From: Planctomycetaceae bacterium | GTDB taxonomy: Bacteria > Planctomycetota > Planctomycetia > Planctomycetales > Planctomycetaceae | NCBI GenBank assembly: GCA_029259815.1 | Contig: JAJDEJ010000231.1 | Span: 1-58,145 of the forward strand | Reading direction: 5' to 3' | DNA: 58,145 nt | In this document: positions 8,871 through 17,263 of the stretch, in pieces | Position numbering within the stretch: position 1 is the first letter of the stretch | Layout of the letters: every line of letters begins with the position of its first letter | Notes under the pieces: generated by a model | What the model was told of the DNA's origin: nothing | The model's input: the letters and a program-made list of their open reading frames with translations, nothing else | Database searches by the model: none | Program-made: the position numbers and the translations under genes

Positions 8871-9347
8871 ATGTCATCTAAACGCATCGTCACCTGTACC
8901 GTCAACGGTCGTGAAGAGTCGTTCCTCTGCAAGCCGCAACAGACGCTTCTGGAAGTGCTGCGGGATGAGCTTGACCTGACGGGCACCAAAGAAGGCTGCA
9001 GCAACGGCAACTGCGGTGCTTGCACGGTGCTGATGGACGGCAAGCCGGTCGTCAGTTGTCTCGTGCTCGCTGTCGAGTGTGAGGGCGTCGAACTGGAAAC
9101 CATCGAGGGCGTAGCCGATCACGGTCACCTCGCCCCGGTCCAGCAGGCGTTCCTCGAAAACGCGGCTCTGCAGTGCGGCATCTGCACGCCTGGGTTCATC
9201 ATGTCAACGAAGGCCCTCCTCCGCGAGAACCCCAACCCGTCCGAGCAGGAGATCCGCTTCTACCTCGCCGGCAACCTCTGCCGCTGCACCGGCTACGACA
9301 AGATCATCCGCGCCGTCCAGGACACCGCCGACCACAAGATTGCCTGA
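8871..9347 (+). CDS. 2Fe-2S (small) subunit of a molybdenum hydroxylase
   Basis: 158 residues with both iron-sulfur domains of the xanthine dehydrogenase family. The plant-ferredoxin-like cluster ligands are Cys43, Cys48, Cys51 and Cys63 (CSNGNCGACTV). The C-terminal helical cluster ligands are Cys102, Cys105, Cys137 and Cys139 (QCGICTPGF and NLCRCTGY). All eight ligands are intact, so electron transfer should be functional. It is translated right after the FAD subunit. The catalytic Mo subunit must be encoded elsewhere in the genome or has been lost. Confidence 0.95.
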   Translation: MSSKRIVTCTVNGREESFLCKPQQTLLEVLRDELDLTGTKEGCSNGNCGACTVLMDGKPVVSCLVLAVECEGVELETIEGVADHGHLAPVQQAFLENAALQCGICTPGFIMSTKALLRENPNPSEQEIRFYLAGNLCRCTGYDKIIRAVQDTADHKIA

Positions 9348-9354
9348 GGCAGTT

Positions 9355-9377
9355 GAGGGACGTCAGTCCATGTCCCA
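9355..9377 (+). repeat. degenerate palindromic repeat family C, copy 4
   Basis: Only the core GAGGGACGTCAGTCC is conserved, just after the 2Fe-2S subunit gene. Confidence 0.45.
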
Positions 9378-9484
9378 ATGCACTTCGGAGATCAGACATC
9401 CTGACGATGAGAAGACGGGTTCATGTCGGGCAACGTCATCCACGCTGAGGCAGACGTGAAAGGGACGCGATTACAAACGGGAGT

Positions 9485-9598
9485 ATGGTCGCATGGGGCA
9501 AAAATGGGGGGGCTATCCTGCTGGCGATCATTGCCTTCCTGATGTTTGACCTTGTGAGATGGCGTCGAACAACACACGGCAGAAGCATCAGTGATTGA
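9485..9598 (+). CDS. possible small single-span membrane protein
   Basis: A 37-codon frame that begins MVAWGKNGG, has one hydrophobic segment (AILLAIIAFLMFDLV) and then a basic tail (RWRRTTHGR), as expected for an inside-positive membrane peptide. The ribosome site is poor: GGGAG lies only 1 nt before the ATG. Nothing else in the 355-bp gap 9348-9702 looks coding. Reported because the hydrophobic-then-basic pattern is better than random, but it may be chance. Confidence 0.25.
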   Translation: MVAWGKNGGAILLAIIAFLMFDLVRWRRTTHGRSISD

Positions 9599-9702
9599 AT
9601 CACCGATCATCCTGAAAGACCGCTGGTTGCCTCTACGATGACGCCGATTGTTCAGCTACAATAGTCTCATCACACTCGACAACGCCGATCGGAAACCCCC
9701 TG

Positions 9703-9948
9703 ATGACCGTCGATCAGTTGCTTCACGATGCGATGGAACTATCGCCCGATGAGCGGGCGGCGCTGGCCTATACGCTCATTGACACGCTTGACGACGCCCC
9801 GGCAACGAGTGAGGAAGTCGGTCGAGTTTGGGCCGAGGAGGTTCAACGACGACGTGAGGCGATTCGCAAAGGAGACGTGCAGCTGATCCCCTGGGACGAG
9901 GCCCGTGAACGATTGCGGAGAGATCTCGCGGAGCGTCGTTGCGGATGA
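9703..9948 (+). CDS. addiction-module antitoxin component
   Basis: 81 residues, resembling the small 'putative addiction module component' family that pairs with RelE/ParE toxins. The N-terminal helix DQLLHDAMELSPDERAALAYTLIDTL (4-29) is the family hallmark, and the C-terminus is charged with a Trp-Asp motif (IPWDEARERL). The stop codon overlaps the start of the toxin gene (ATGA), so the two are translationally coupled. It would neutralise the toxin and probably autoregulate the pair. Confidence 0.85.
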   Translation: MTVDQLLHDAMELSPDERAALAYTLIDTLDDAPATSEEVGRVWAEEVQRRREAIRKGDVQLIPWDEARERLRRDLAERRCG

Positions 9949-10256
9949 ATCTGCATCTCGATCCCGTTGCATATTCAGAGTTAATTGAAGCTGCCGCGTG
10001 GTACGACAGTCGTCTCAATGGACTTGGCGATGACTTTCTTGACGCTGCGAATCAAGCCATTGATGCGATTCGTTTATCTCCTGACACCGGCTCTGTTTTG
10101 GAAACACTTGACGATCCTCGTGTACGGAGAGTCTTGCTCAGACGATTCCCCTACGCCGTGATTTATGAGGTGTTTGACGATCAAGTCCATGTCCTGGCCG
10201 TGGCACACACGAGCAGAAAGCCGAATTATTGGACATCACGACGAGATGAGTCCTGA
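9945..10256 (+). CDS. RelE/ParE-type toxin
   Basis: 103 residues from the ATG at 9945 that overlaps the antitoxin stop; a TTG two codons upstream is a less likely start. The ParE/RelE fold is shown by the helical N-terminus (YSELIEAAAWYDSRLNGLGDDFLDAANQAIDAI) and the strand-rich C-terminus RRVLLRRFPYAVIYEVFDDQVHVLAVAHTSRKP. RFPYAVIYEV and VLAVAHTSRKP are family signatures. Whether it cleaves mRNA or inhibits gyrase is not clear from sequence. It forms a bicistronic module with the preceding antitoxin and abuts the esterase gene directly. Confidence 0.9.
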   Translation: MNLHLDPVAYSELIEAAAWYDSRLNGLGDDFLDAANQAIDAIRLSPDTGSVLETLDDPRVRRVLLRRFPYAVIYEVFDDQVHVLAVAHTSRKPNYWTSRRDES

Positions 10257-10307
10257 ATGCGACAGGCGTCGAAGGCACCAATAATGTTGATCTCGGAGAA
10301 CGATCTC

Positions 10308-11318
10308 ATGCGAGTCCTCATGACGATGCTGACTCTCAGTCTTTCTGCGTCACACATCCACGCACAATCTCCACCCTCAGGCAATTTGATCCCACTTCAG
10401 ATCGAAACCACGCTCGTACCCAGTCCTGCGGCTGTTGATGTGCTGCTGCCGCCGGGATATGAGCAGTTGACAGAACCGGTGCCTTTGTTCATCTGGTTGC
10501 ATGGTGGGACGTCAGGGAAGGATTACCTTGATCGCCAATTGCGGTCACACGTCGAGAAAGCCTGGGCAACGGGGGATCTGGTGCCCTGCGTCGTAGTGGC
10601 ACCCGTGACGGGAGCGTCCTTCTTCATCGATTGGCATGACGGGACCAATCAATGGGACACGTTTATCACCGGGCAGATGTTGAGCCACATGCGAGAGCGG
10701 TACAACGTCCGGCAGGACCAGGCGGGGACCGTGATTGCTGGCAGTTCATTCGGTGGGCAGGGTGTGCTGCGTGTCGCGTTTCGCCATCCCACGATGTTCG
10801 TTGCTGCTGCGGCCATGGCGCCCGGTTTTCCAGCCGTGCTCACACTCGAAGACTGGGACATCAGCTACTTCAGCGACGAAGTGATGGCAGACCATACGAG
10901 ACGGTTTGGAGACCCGGTTGATCGCGAGTTCTGGCGAAGTACGCATCCTCCGACGATGGTCATCGACAACCCCGCGAAGCTGCGTGAGTCGGGTCTGCAA
11001 CTCCTGATTGAAGTCGGCGATGAGGATGCGAATGGTAATTTCCGATCCGTCGAACTGCTGCATCGACTGTTGTTCGATGCCGCGATCGAACACGACTATC
11101 ACCTGCACCGGGGGGCCGCCCATGTCGGCCGCTCGAAGGACTGGCGATTTCCTGAGGTCTTCCGCTTTCTTTCACGAGCATTGACCCCAACCAACGACAC
11201 TGACCCCGATGTTGAGAAACACAAACTCAAAGCCATTCGTGTAGGCCGATACCGACCGAGAACGACCAACGAACTCCCCGGGACGCTAGTGGAATTTGAG
11301 AAACCCGACGAGAAGTAA
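10308..11318 (+). CDS. exported alpha/beta-hydrolase esterase (prolyl-oligopeptidase/esterase-D-like)
   Basis: Start chosen at 10308 because GGAGA lies about 8 nt upstream and the frame then opens with a signal peptide (MRVLMTMLTLSLSASHIHAQ). An in-frame ATG at 10257, immediately after the toxin stop, would hide it. This gives about 336 residues. Hydrolase features are an oxyanion-type strand (PLFIWLHGGTSG) and the nucleophile elbow GSSFGG around residue 146. The acid is probably in VGDEDANGNF, and the His in RGAAHVGRSKDW. Likely a periplasmic carboxyl-ester hydrolase. Close spacing to the toxin-antitoxin pair may mean shared transcription but no shared role. Confidence 0.8.
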   Translation: MRVLMTMLTLSLSASHIHAQSPPSGNLIPLQIETTLVPSPAAVDVLLPPGYEQLTEPVPLFIWLHGGTSGKDYLDRQLRSHVEKAWATGDLVPCVVVAPVTGASFFIDWHDGTNQWDTFITGQMLSHMRERYNVRQDQAGTVIAGSSFGGQGVLRVAFRHPTMFVAAAAMAPGFPAVLTLEDWDISYFSDEVMADHTRRFGDPVDREFWRSTHPPTMVIDNPAKLRESGLQLLIEVGDEDANGNFRSVELLHRLLFDAAIEHDYHLHRGAAHVGRSKDWRFPEVFRFLSRALTPTNDTDPDVEKHKLKAIRVGRYRPRTTNELPGTLVEFEKPDEK

Positions 11319-11330
11319 TCATGAACCGGT

Positions 11331-11402
11331 GTCGCTGGATTCGCAAGAATTCAGTTGAGTCAGTTCGCATCCGATTTCTGAACTCTTGCGAGTTCAGCTA
11401 CG
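11331..11402. repeat. paired REP hairpins (family A), remote copy
   Basis: Left unit 11331-11354 (GCTGGATTCGCAAGAATTCAG form, inverted). Right unit 11378-11402: CTGAACTCTTGCGAGTTCAG followed by CTACG. Each is a hairpin with an 8-bp stem. It is the same element that flanks the RAYT gene at 17.2-18.1 kb. It lies between two hydrolase genes. Confidence 0.85.
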
Positions 11403-11451
11403 AAGGGATCGCGATCCGTCGCTCGAGCGGGTCGATCGCAATTAGAGAACA

Positions 11452-12309
11452 ATGCCAATGTTTCAGAAATCTGGATTGCTCCTGTTCATGTTGTGTGGAG
11501 TTGCTCTTTGTGGGGCTGTCGCCGGTGCCGAAGAATTGCCTGCTCGACTCGGCGAGCCCTTTGTTGAGCATCTTATTGACATCGACGGTGGACACCTCTG
11601 TTGTGTGCAGCGAGAGGGGGACGGGCCGGCGTTGATGCTCATTCCGGGGACTTTCTCGGACAGCCGTGCGTTCAGTCGATTGGTGCCGCATCTTGACCAA
11701 TCATTGAACCTGTTGATTGTCGAGAACCGGGGGTTGGGGAGAAGTTGGCCGCCGCCGGAATCTGGTTCGATCGAACAGTGCTGCCGTGATGCGCTGCTCA
11801 TTGCTGAAGAGCGGAACCTCGACTCGATCTACATCGGCGGGCACAGTCTCGGTGGCATGATCTCGATCGAAGTCGCCCGAGTTGCTCCCGAGAGAGTGCG
11901 AGGCGTCATTTCGATTGAGGGATGGTCTCACTGGCATGCGGCCCGTGATGCTTTCGAGTACGACATGAAGTCGACGCTGAGTGAATCTCAACTGGCTGAA
12001 CAGTTAGCCTATCGGCAGGACGTGCTCAAAGATTGGACTGAGGACCAACGCAAGGCCTTCGGTCTTATCTGGAGACAATGGGACGGCGAGCCTACTCTGC
12101 AAACGACGACACTCCTGATCCTGGAACTCTACGGCGACCGTGGACGAACACCTGCGACTCGCGAGCAACTGCGAATTCCTGACCGTGAGAACATTCAGCT
12201 TCGCTGGCTCAACGGAGCCTCACACTCGCTACACTACGAACGACCGCAGCAAGTCGCTGCGGCGATCAACGAGTTCATCAGTGTCTGCGAGGCACAGTCT
12301 GCTCCATGA
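11452..12309 (+). CDS. exported alpha/beta hydrolase
   Basis: 285 residues with a signal peptide (QKSGLLLFMLCGVALCGAVAGA, cleavage near residue 26). The alpha/beta-hydrolase core shows ALMLIPGTFSDSR (oxyanion region), the nucleophile elbow GHSLGG with Ser132, and a C-terminal His in NGASHSLHYERP. The general shape is that of bacterial 2-hydroxy-6-ketonona-type or lipase-like hydrolases, but the exported location makes a ring-cleavage role unlikely. The substrate is unknown. The REP pair just upstream separates it from the preceding esterase, so it probably has its own promoter. Confidence 0.85.
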   Translation: MPMFQKSGLLLFMLCGVALCGAVAGAEELPARLGEPFVEHLIDIDGGHLCCVQREGDGPALMLIPGTFSDSRAFSRLVPHLDQSLNLLIVENRGLGRSWPPPESGSIEQCCRDALLIAEERNLDSIYIGGHSLGGMISIEVARVAPERVRGVISIEGWSHWHAARDAFEYDMKSTLSESQLAEQLAYRQDVLKDWTEDQRKAFGLIWRQWDGEPTLQTTTLLILELYGDRGRTPATREQLRIPDRENIQLRWLNGASHSLHYERPQQVAAAINEFISVCEAQSAP

Positions 12310-12340
12310 CTCTAGAACTGGTTACAAGACAATTCAGTTG

Positions 12341-12420
12341 TGTGGCCGGGTCTGACCAACGGGAAGGCCCGGGGCGGCGATTGCAGGGCCATCCGCTTCG
12401 CTTCTGACCCTGCCACCCTG
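12341..12420 (-). repeat. intergenic repeat family B, copy 1
   Basis: Minus-orientation copy of a roughly 80-bp unit seen also at 46066-46149 and 57328-57412. Conserved blocks are TGGCCGGGTCTGACCAACGG and GGGCCATCCGCTTCGCTTC. It lies between the hydrolase and DoxX-like genes. Confidence 0.8.
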
Positions 12421-12457
12421 CCAAATTCAGACGACTCAACAAAGGAGTGTCCCTGTC

Positions 12458-12859
12458 ATGAATGATCCACAGGTCACATCATCCCCCGGTCCGTCGCCCG
12501 CGATCCTATGGACCGGTCGCGTGCTCACGCTGCTGGTATCGCTGCTGTTTGTGAACAGTGCGTACCAGAAGTTGACGACAGGTGCCAACGGGACGGAGGG
12601 CATTCCGCCGTTAGGGATTCCGCAGTCGATGATTGTGCCGCTGGGTGTGCTGGAGTTGGTCTGTGTGGCGGTCTATGTCATCCCGCCGACAGCCGTGTTG
12701 GGGACCATTTTGCTGACAGGCTACATGGGCGGAGCCATCTGCACGCATTGGCGCGTGGGGGATCCGTTTCTGTTTCAGATCGGCATCGGTGTGGTTATCT
12801 GGTTGGCGGTCTACCTGCGGGAAGAGAGATTGCGAAAGCTGATTCCCCTGAGACGATGA
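12458..12859 (+). CDS. DoxX-family small membrane protein
   Basis: 133 residues with four predicted transmembrane helices (about 18-35, 55-75, 80-98, 105-122), the size and layout of DoxX-like proteins. The motif FVNSAYQKL in helix 1 and the pattern GAICTHWRVGDP between helices 3 and 4 fit the family. Some DoxX relatives take part in quinone or thiol redox chemistry; no such partner is nearby, so the role here is unknown. A good ribosome site (AAAGGAG) precedes the start. Confidence 0.8.
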   Translation: MNDPQVTSSPGPSPAILWTGRVLTLLVSLLFVNSAYQKLTTGANGTEGIPPLGIPQSMIVPLGVLELVCVAVYVIPPTAVLGTILLTGYMGGAICTHWRVGDPFLFQIGIGVVIWLAVYLREERLRKLIPLRR

Positions 12860-12962
12860 AATCACGATACTGCGATCAAGCTTCCCTCATTTGACTTGAA
12901 TCTTGGGAAGAATCGACTTGAATACTCAACTGTCACAATTGACATGACTCCACAGAGAACCA

Positions 12963-15233
12963 ATGTCCTCAGATAAGTCAAACAACCTTTCCGAGACGAT
13001 TCCTGCAGACCTGACGTCTGGGCTCGTTGTCTTCCTGGTGGCATTGCCGCTCTGTCTGGGGATCGCGTTGGCGTCTGGAGCGCCGCTGTTCTCGGGAGTG
13101 CTGGCAGGCATCATCGGCGGACTCGTTGTCGGTGCGATCAGCGGATCTCACACCAGCGTGAGTGGACCCGCAGCGGGACTGACGGCCGTCGTTTTTGCTC
13201 AGATCGAATCCCTCGGCACGTTCGAGGCCTTTCTCTGTGCAGTGTTTGTTGCAGGGGTGATGCAGATCGCGATGGGTGTTGCCCGGGCCGGTTCGATTGC
13301 GGAGTTCTTTCCCTCCAGTGTGATCAAAGGCCTGCTGGCAGCGATCGGTGTGATCCTGATCCTCAAGCAAATTCCCCACCTGTTCGGGCATGACAGTGAT
13401 CCGGAGGGCGAGATGTCCTTCCGTCAGCCGGACGACCAAACCACTTTCAGCGAGTTGTACGCCATCATTGGCGATTTGCATTGGGGCGCGGCGGTGGTCG
13501 GACTGACCTCGCTGGCCCTGCTCATCATTTATGCAAGACTCGGACTGGAGAAAAAGTTCAAAGTCCCCGCACCTCTGATCGTGGTCGTGATTGGCACGCT
13601 GATGAAGGTTGCCTACGATCAGGTGTCGCTTGGCTCGGACTGGCAGATTGACAAGTCGCACCTCGTCCAACTCCCCGTCGCGGATGGCGTCGAACAGTTT
13701 CTTGGCTTCCTGCAGATGGCTGACTTCACACAGCTCTCGAATTCCGCTGTCTACATCGCGGCGATCACAATCGCCCTTGTCGCCTCGCTGGAGACGCTGC
13801 TCAACCTCGAAGCAGTCGACAACCTCGACAAATTCCAACGCACCTCGCCGCCGAACCGCGAGTTGATCGCCCAAGGCGTCGGAAATATGACAGCCGGCCT
13901 CATCGGGGCCATCCCGGTGACTTCCGTAATCATCCGTAGTTCCGTCAACATTCACTCGGGCGGACGGACGAAAGCCGCGACCATCTTTCATGGTTGCCTG
14001 TTGCTCTTCTGCGGGATGTTTCTGCCCACGCTGCTCAATCAGATTCCGCTCTCGTGCCTGGCGGCCATTCTGCTGATGACGGGCATCAAACTTGCCAGTC
14101 CGAAGCTCGTCAAGCAGATGTGGCGCGGCGGCAAAGATGAGTTTGTTCCGTTTTTCATCACAACAGCCTCGATCGTGCTGACAGACCTGCTCATCGGCAT
14201 TCTCATTGGTCTCGGCGTCAGCATCGCGTTCATCCTCTACAGCAATCTCAAACGTCCGATCAAACGCATCGTCGAGAAGCACGTCGGGGGAGAAGTGCTC
14301 CGCATCGAATTGGCGAACCAGGTCAGCTTCCTCAATCGAGCCGGCATCATTCGCGCACTCCATGAAGTCCCTGATGGGGGACACGTCCTCATCGATGCGT
14401 CCCAGTCCAATTACATCCACCCGGACGTGCTGCAACTCATCTCTGACTTCGAGGAAAAGACAGCACCCGCCCACGACATCAAGCTGAGTTTGCTCGGCTT
14501 CCGCAGAAAGTACCAGATTCAAGACAAGGTTCAGTACGTCGACTACTCCAGTCGCGACATTCAGGAGAAGATGACGCCCGCTCAGGCACTCCAAATCCTG
14601 CTCGACGGCAATGAACGCTTTCGTACCGACCAACGGCTCACGCGGAACATGAGCCATCAAGTCTCTGCGACCGCAATCGGCCAATACCCACTCGCCGTTG
14701 TGCTCAGTTGCATCGACTCGCGCACCCCCGCAGAAATTATCTTCGACATGGGCATTGGAGACATCTTCAGCGTCCGTGTTGCAGGCAATGTCATCAGTCC
14801 GAAAGTTCTCGGCAGCATCGAATACGGCTGCGCCCAGGCGGGATCGAATCTGGTGCTCGTCGTCGGACACACCCGCTGTGGGGCCGTCACCGCTGCCCTC
14901 GACCTGACAGCCACAAACACCACCGCTCTCAAGGCCACCGGTTGTGAGCATCTGGACAGTATCATCAACGAAATCGAACCCAGTATCGACAGATCTGTGC
15001 TCAGCAGCCTGCGAAAGTTCAGCCAGGATGAGAAGCAAACCCTGATTAACGACATTGCCTACCGCAACGTCCTCTACACGGTCGACATGATTCGCAGGGA
15101 AAGCAATGTTCTTCGAGAATTGGAAAACTCAGGCCGCATCGCCATCGTCGGTGCGATGTACAGCGTTGCCAACGGCAGCGTCGAAGTCGTTACTCCCACT
15201 CCGTCGAGCAGGGCGACCGACACAACAGTGTGA
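12963..15233 (+). CDS. SulP-family anion (bicarbonate) transporter fused to beta-carbonic anhydrase
   Basis: 756 residues. The N-terminal two thirds is a SulP transporter with about 10-12 membrane spans: ADLTSGLVVFLVALPLCLGIALASG is the family's first-helix signature, and SGPAAGLTAVV follows. After a short cytoplasmic stretch with a STAS-like strand/helix (about 470-505, VLIDASQSNYIHPDVLQLI) comes a beta-class carbonic anhydrase. Its zinc ligands are Cys582 with Asp584-Arg586 (CIDSRTP) and His636/Cys639 (GHTRCGAV). Coupling of the two makes sense if the transporter moves bicarbonate or carbonate and the anhydrase interconverts it with CO2; sulfate remains possible. A 686-codon open frame on the opposite strand is a shadow. 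Confidence 0.93.
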   Translation: MSSDKSNNLSETIPADLTSGLVVFLVALPLCLGIALASGAPLFSGVLAGIIGGLVVGAISGSHTSVSGPAAGLTAVVFAQIESLGTFEAFLCAVFVAGVMQIAMGVARAGSIAEFFPSSVIKGLLAAIGVILILKQIPHLFGHDSDPEGEMSFRQPDDQTTFSELYAIIGDLHWGAAVVGLTSLALLIIYARLGLEKKFKVPAPLIVVVIGTLMKVAYDQVSLGSDWQIDKSHLVQLPVADGVEQFLGFLQMADFTQLSNSAVYIAAITIALVASLETLLNLEAVDNLDKFQRTSPPNRELIAQGVGNMTAGLIGAIPVTSVIIRSSVNIHSGGRTKAATIFHGCLLLFCGMFLPTLLNQIPLSCLAAILLMTGIKLASPKLVKQMWRGGKDEFVPFFITTASIVLTDLLIGILIGLGVSIAFILYSNLKRPIKRIVEKHVGGEVLRIELANQVSFLNRAGIIRALHEVPDGGHVLIDASQSNYIHPDVLQLISDFEEKTAPAHDIKLSLLGFRRKYQIQDKVQYVDYSSRDIQEKMTPAQALQILLDGNERFRTDQRLTRNMSHQVSATAIGQYPLAVVLSCIDSRTPAEIIFDMGIGDIFSVRVAGNVISPKVLGSIEYGCAQAGSNLVLVVGHTRCGAVTAALDLTATNTTALKATGCEHLDSIINEIEPSIDRSVLSSLRKFSQDEKQTLINDIAYRNVLYTVDMIRRESNVLRELENSGRIAIVGAMYSVANGSVEVVTPTPSSRATDTTV

Positions 15234-15279
15234 ACGTGGGCAGCCGGAGTTCCTCACCATTTTTATGTCTGTGATGGAA

Positions 15280-15303
15280 ATCTTCCCGGTTTTCGCGGAA
15301 GAT
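15280..15303 (+). terminator. weak hairpin downstream of the SulP-CA gene
   Basis: A 7-bp perfect stem (ATCTTCC / GGAAGAT) with a 10-nt loop lies 47 bp after the stop codon. No U-tract follows, so it may be only a 3'-end structure. The rest of the gap to 15395 shows nothing convincing. Confidence 0.3.
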
Positions 15304-15395
15304 CTCATTGAACCCTCAGGCGTGCCGGTGACTGCCATCAATCAGGAAATTTTTGCCGGCCCGAAGTAAGGTCGGTCAGTCCCCAGGCGTCAGGC

Positions 15396-15758
15396 TCATG
15401 CCGGAGCGTCTGAGTCTTCAGAACTCTTTCGTTTGCTCAGGTAGTGCTCGACGCGGCGGCGGGCTTCGATGGTCCAGGAGCCTGCCGGAGTGGGTGTCAC
15501 TGGTTGACCCGGATCGTTCTGCAACATGCGATGCGATTTCCGCAGCCTGTGTTGAGTCGCTGCGTCGAGTTCATCTGGCAGACAAGCGTTGCCTTCAGCT
15601 GATTCTTCCAGTCGTTGAATTAAGAACGTCAGGATTCGCAATCGTGCTTTCCAGAGCCACGCCCGATCCTCCTCCTCGGCACATCGCTCCTCCAACAGCT
15701 TTTGGAGATAGCAAAATTCAGCGAGTTGGTGTGGGGCGTTCTGTGCAGAAAGATTCAT
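15396..15758 (-). CDS. conserved-looking hypothetical protein
   Basis: 120 residues, not recognised. The first two thirds are strongly helical and charged (LAEFCYLQKLLEERCAEEEDRAWLWKARLRILTFLIQRL). The tail holds a proline-rich patch (PVTPTPAGSW) and a further helix (IEARRRVEHYLSKRK). There is no signal peptide or membrane span. A GGGAG ribosome site precedes the ATG at 15758. Amino-acid composition (Trp, Cys, Leu-rich amphipathic helices) argues for a real protein. It stands alone on the minus strand between two plus-strand genes. Confidence 0.6.
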   Translation of the reverse strand: MNLSAQNAPHQLAEFCYLQKLLEERCAEEEDRAWLWKARLRILTFLIQRLEESAEGNACLPDELDAATQHRLRKSHRMLQNDPGQPVTPTPAGSWTIEARRRVEHYLSKRKSSEDSDAPA

Positions 15759-15912
15759 GGGATGACTCCCGTCTCACTGGCACGTCGACGAGCGACCGCT
15801 CAATGACTCCCTGACTTGTGGCCCCTCATCCATCGAACACCAGACGCTTCGAGGTTCGTCGGATACACTGTTCATCAGCTTACCATCTCACCGACTACTT
15901 AAAGAGGTGTCT

Positions 15913-17175
15913 ATGAGCCTTCGATTCCCGTGTCTCACCTGTTTTTTCCAATCGTGTGTTGTTCTCGTTGTCGTCGCTGGTACTGATCGCCTCATCGCGG
16001 AGCCGCCAGAGGCGGTGTTGTTGTGGCCGCACGGAGCTCTGGGTGCCGTGGGCGACGAGGATGCAGATCGACCGTCGATTCGGATCTATGAGGCGGATGA
16101 GCCGAATGGATGCGGGGTCCTGATCTGTCCCGGGGGCGGATACGGCGGGCTGGCGTTTGACCATGAAGGGCATCAGATTGCGAAGTGGTTCAACACGATC
16201 GGCGTGACGGGGGTCGTGCTGAAGTATCGATTGGGGCGACGTTATCAGCACCCGGCTCCGCTGAACGATGTACAGCGAGCCATCCGTTACGTGCGAACGC
16301 ATGCAAAGGAGTTGCAGGTCGCCCCGAACCGCATCGGTGTGATGGGCTTCTCAGCCGGGGGGCATCTCGCATCGACTGCGTCAACCCACTTCGACGACGG
16401 CGATCCCGACGCGAGCGATCCGATCGACCGGGCGAGTAGCCGGCCCGACTTCACCGTACTGGGGTATCCGGTCATCAGCTTCAAGGAGCCGTTCACTCAC
16501 ACAGGATCGCGGAGGAACCTGTTGGGTGACGATCCTGATCCGAAGTTGGTCGCGTCACTGTCGAACGAAACTCAGGTGAACGAACAGACGCCGCCCGCGT
16601 TTCTGTTCCACACCTCCGAAGACAAAGCCGTACCGCCGCAGAATAGCCTCGCCTACTACGCGGCCTGCATCAAGCACGGCGTCCCCGCCGAACTCCACAT
16701 CTACCAGAACGGCCCGCACGGCGTCGGCCTCGGCATCGCCGACCCAGTCCTGTTCACCTGGAAAGAACGCCTCGCCGACTGGCTGCAGACCAACAGTTTC
16801 CTCGCAAGCGTCCAGCGAGCCGAAGTCACGGGCACCCTCACCCTCAACGGCCAACCGCTCAAGTGGGGAACCATCACCTTCCAGACAGCGGACCCCTCAC
16901 AAGCCCCCATCGCGGGCGATCGCATTAGCGGCGGCAAGTACAAAATCCCCGCCCACCGGGGAGCCGTCGTGGGCATCAACACGGTCACGGTCCACACCCT
17001 CGGCGACATCGCCCCCGCCCCCACCCTGATGGACGTCACCCCCCTCACGGGAGAAGGCACCCTCGCAGGCGTCGTGACGTTCGACGTGAAACCAGGCACC
17101 AACGAATTCAATCTCGAACTTGAAACCAAAACCCTCCCCGGCGTCCCCGTCCTCAGCACCGAACGCACGCCTTGA
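15913..17175 (+). CDS. exported acetylxylan-esterase-like alpha/beta hydrolase with C-terminal beta-sandwich domain
   Basis: 420 residues from the ATG at 15913, placed after AAAGAGGTG; a GTG two codons earlier is less likely. It has a signal peptide (CFFQSCVVLVVVAGTDRLIA). The alpha/beta-hydrolase domain resembles BD-FAE and planctomycete xylanase/acetyl-esterase proteins: CPGGGYGGL (72-80, oxyanion hole), GFSAGGHLAS with Ser148, an acid near HTSEDKAVPP, and His in NGPHGVGLG around 275. From about residue 305 a separate beta-rich domain begins (VTGTLTLNGQPLKWGTITFQ), a carboxypeptidase-regulatory-like module very common at planctomycete secreted proteins. Probably deacetylates polysaccharide in the periplasm or outside. 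Confidence 0.87.
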   Translation: MSLRFPCLTCFFQSCVVLVVVAGTDRLIAEPPEAVLLWPHGALGAVGDEDADRPSIRIYEADEPNGCGVLICPGGGYGGLAFDHEGHQIAKWFNTIGVTGVVLKYRLGRRYQHPAPLNDVQRAIRYVRTHAKELQVAPNRIGVMGFSAGGHLASTASTHFDDGDPDASDPIDRASSRPDFTVLGYPVISFKEPFTHTGSRRNLLGDDPDPKLVASLSNETQVNEQTPPAFLFHTSEDKAVPPQNSLAYYAACIKHGVPAELHIYQNGPHGVGLGIADPVLFTWKERLADWLQTNSFLASVQRAEVTGTLTLNGQPLKWGTITFQTADPSQAPIAGDRISGGKYKIPAHRGAVVGINTVTVHTLGDIAPAPTLMDVTPLTGEGTLAGVVTFDVKPGTNEFNLELETKTLPGVPVLSTERTP

Positions 17176-17180
17176 CATGC

Positions 17181-17256
17181 CGTAGCTGGACTCGACAGAG
17201 TTCAGACCGTTCGTCCTGAACCTTTCGCAAGCTGAATTCTGGCGAATCCAGCTACG
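17181..17256. repeat. paired REP hairpins (family A) on the 3' side of the RAYT gene
   Basis: Left unit 17181-17205: GTAG foot followed by CTGGACTCGACAGAGTTCAG. Right unit 17231-17256 is the inverted form ending GCTACG. The unit ends 8 bp from the RAYT stop. Confidence 0.88.
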
Positions 17257-17263
17257 TCTGCTC

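Noticed and set aside
12978-15038. 686-codon open frame on the minus strand
   Set aside because: It is the antisense of the SulP-carbonic anhydrase gene. The plus-strand protein has clear family motifs, while the antisense product has shadow-type composition (Arg, Asp, His rich) and no recognisable domain.
15268-15369. 34-codon frame after the SulP-CA gene
   Set aside because: No ribosome site, no hydrophobic or domain pattern, and it overlaps a hairpin.
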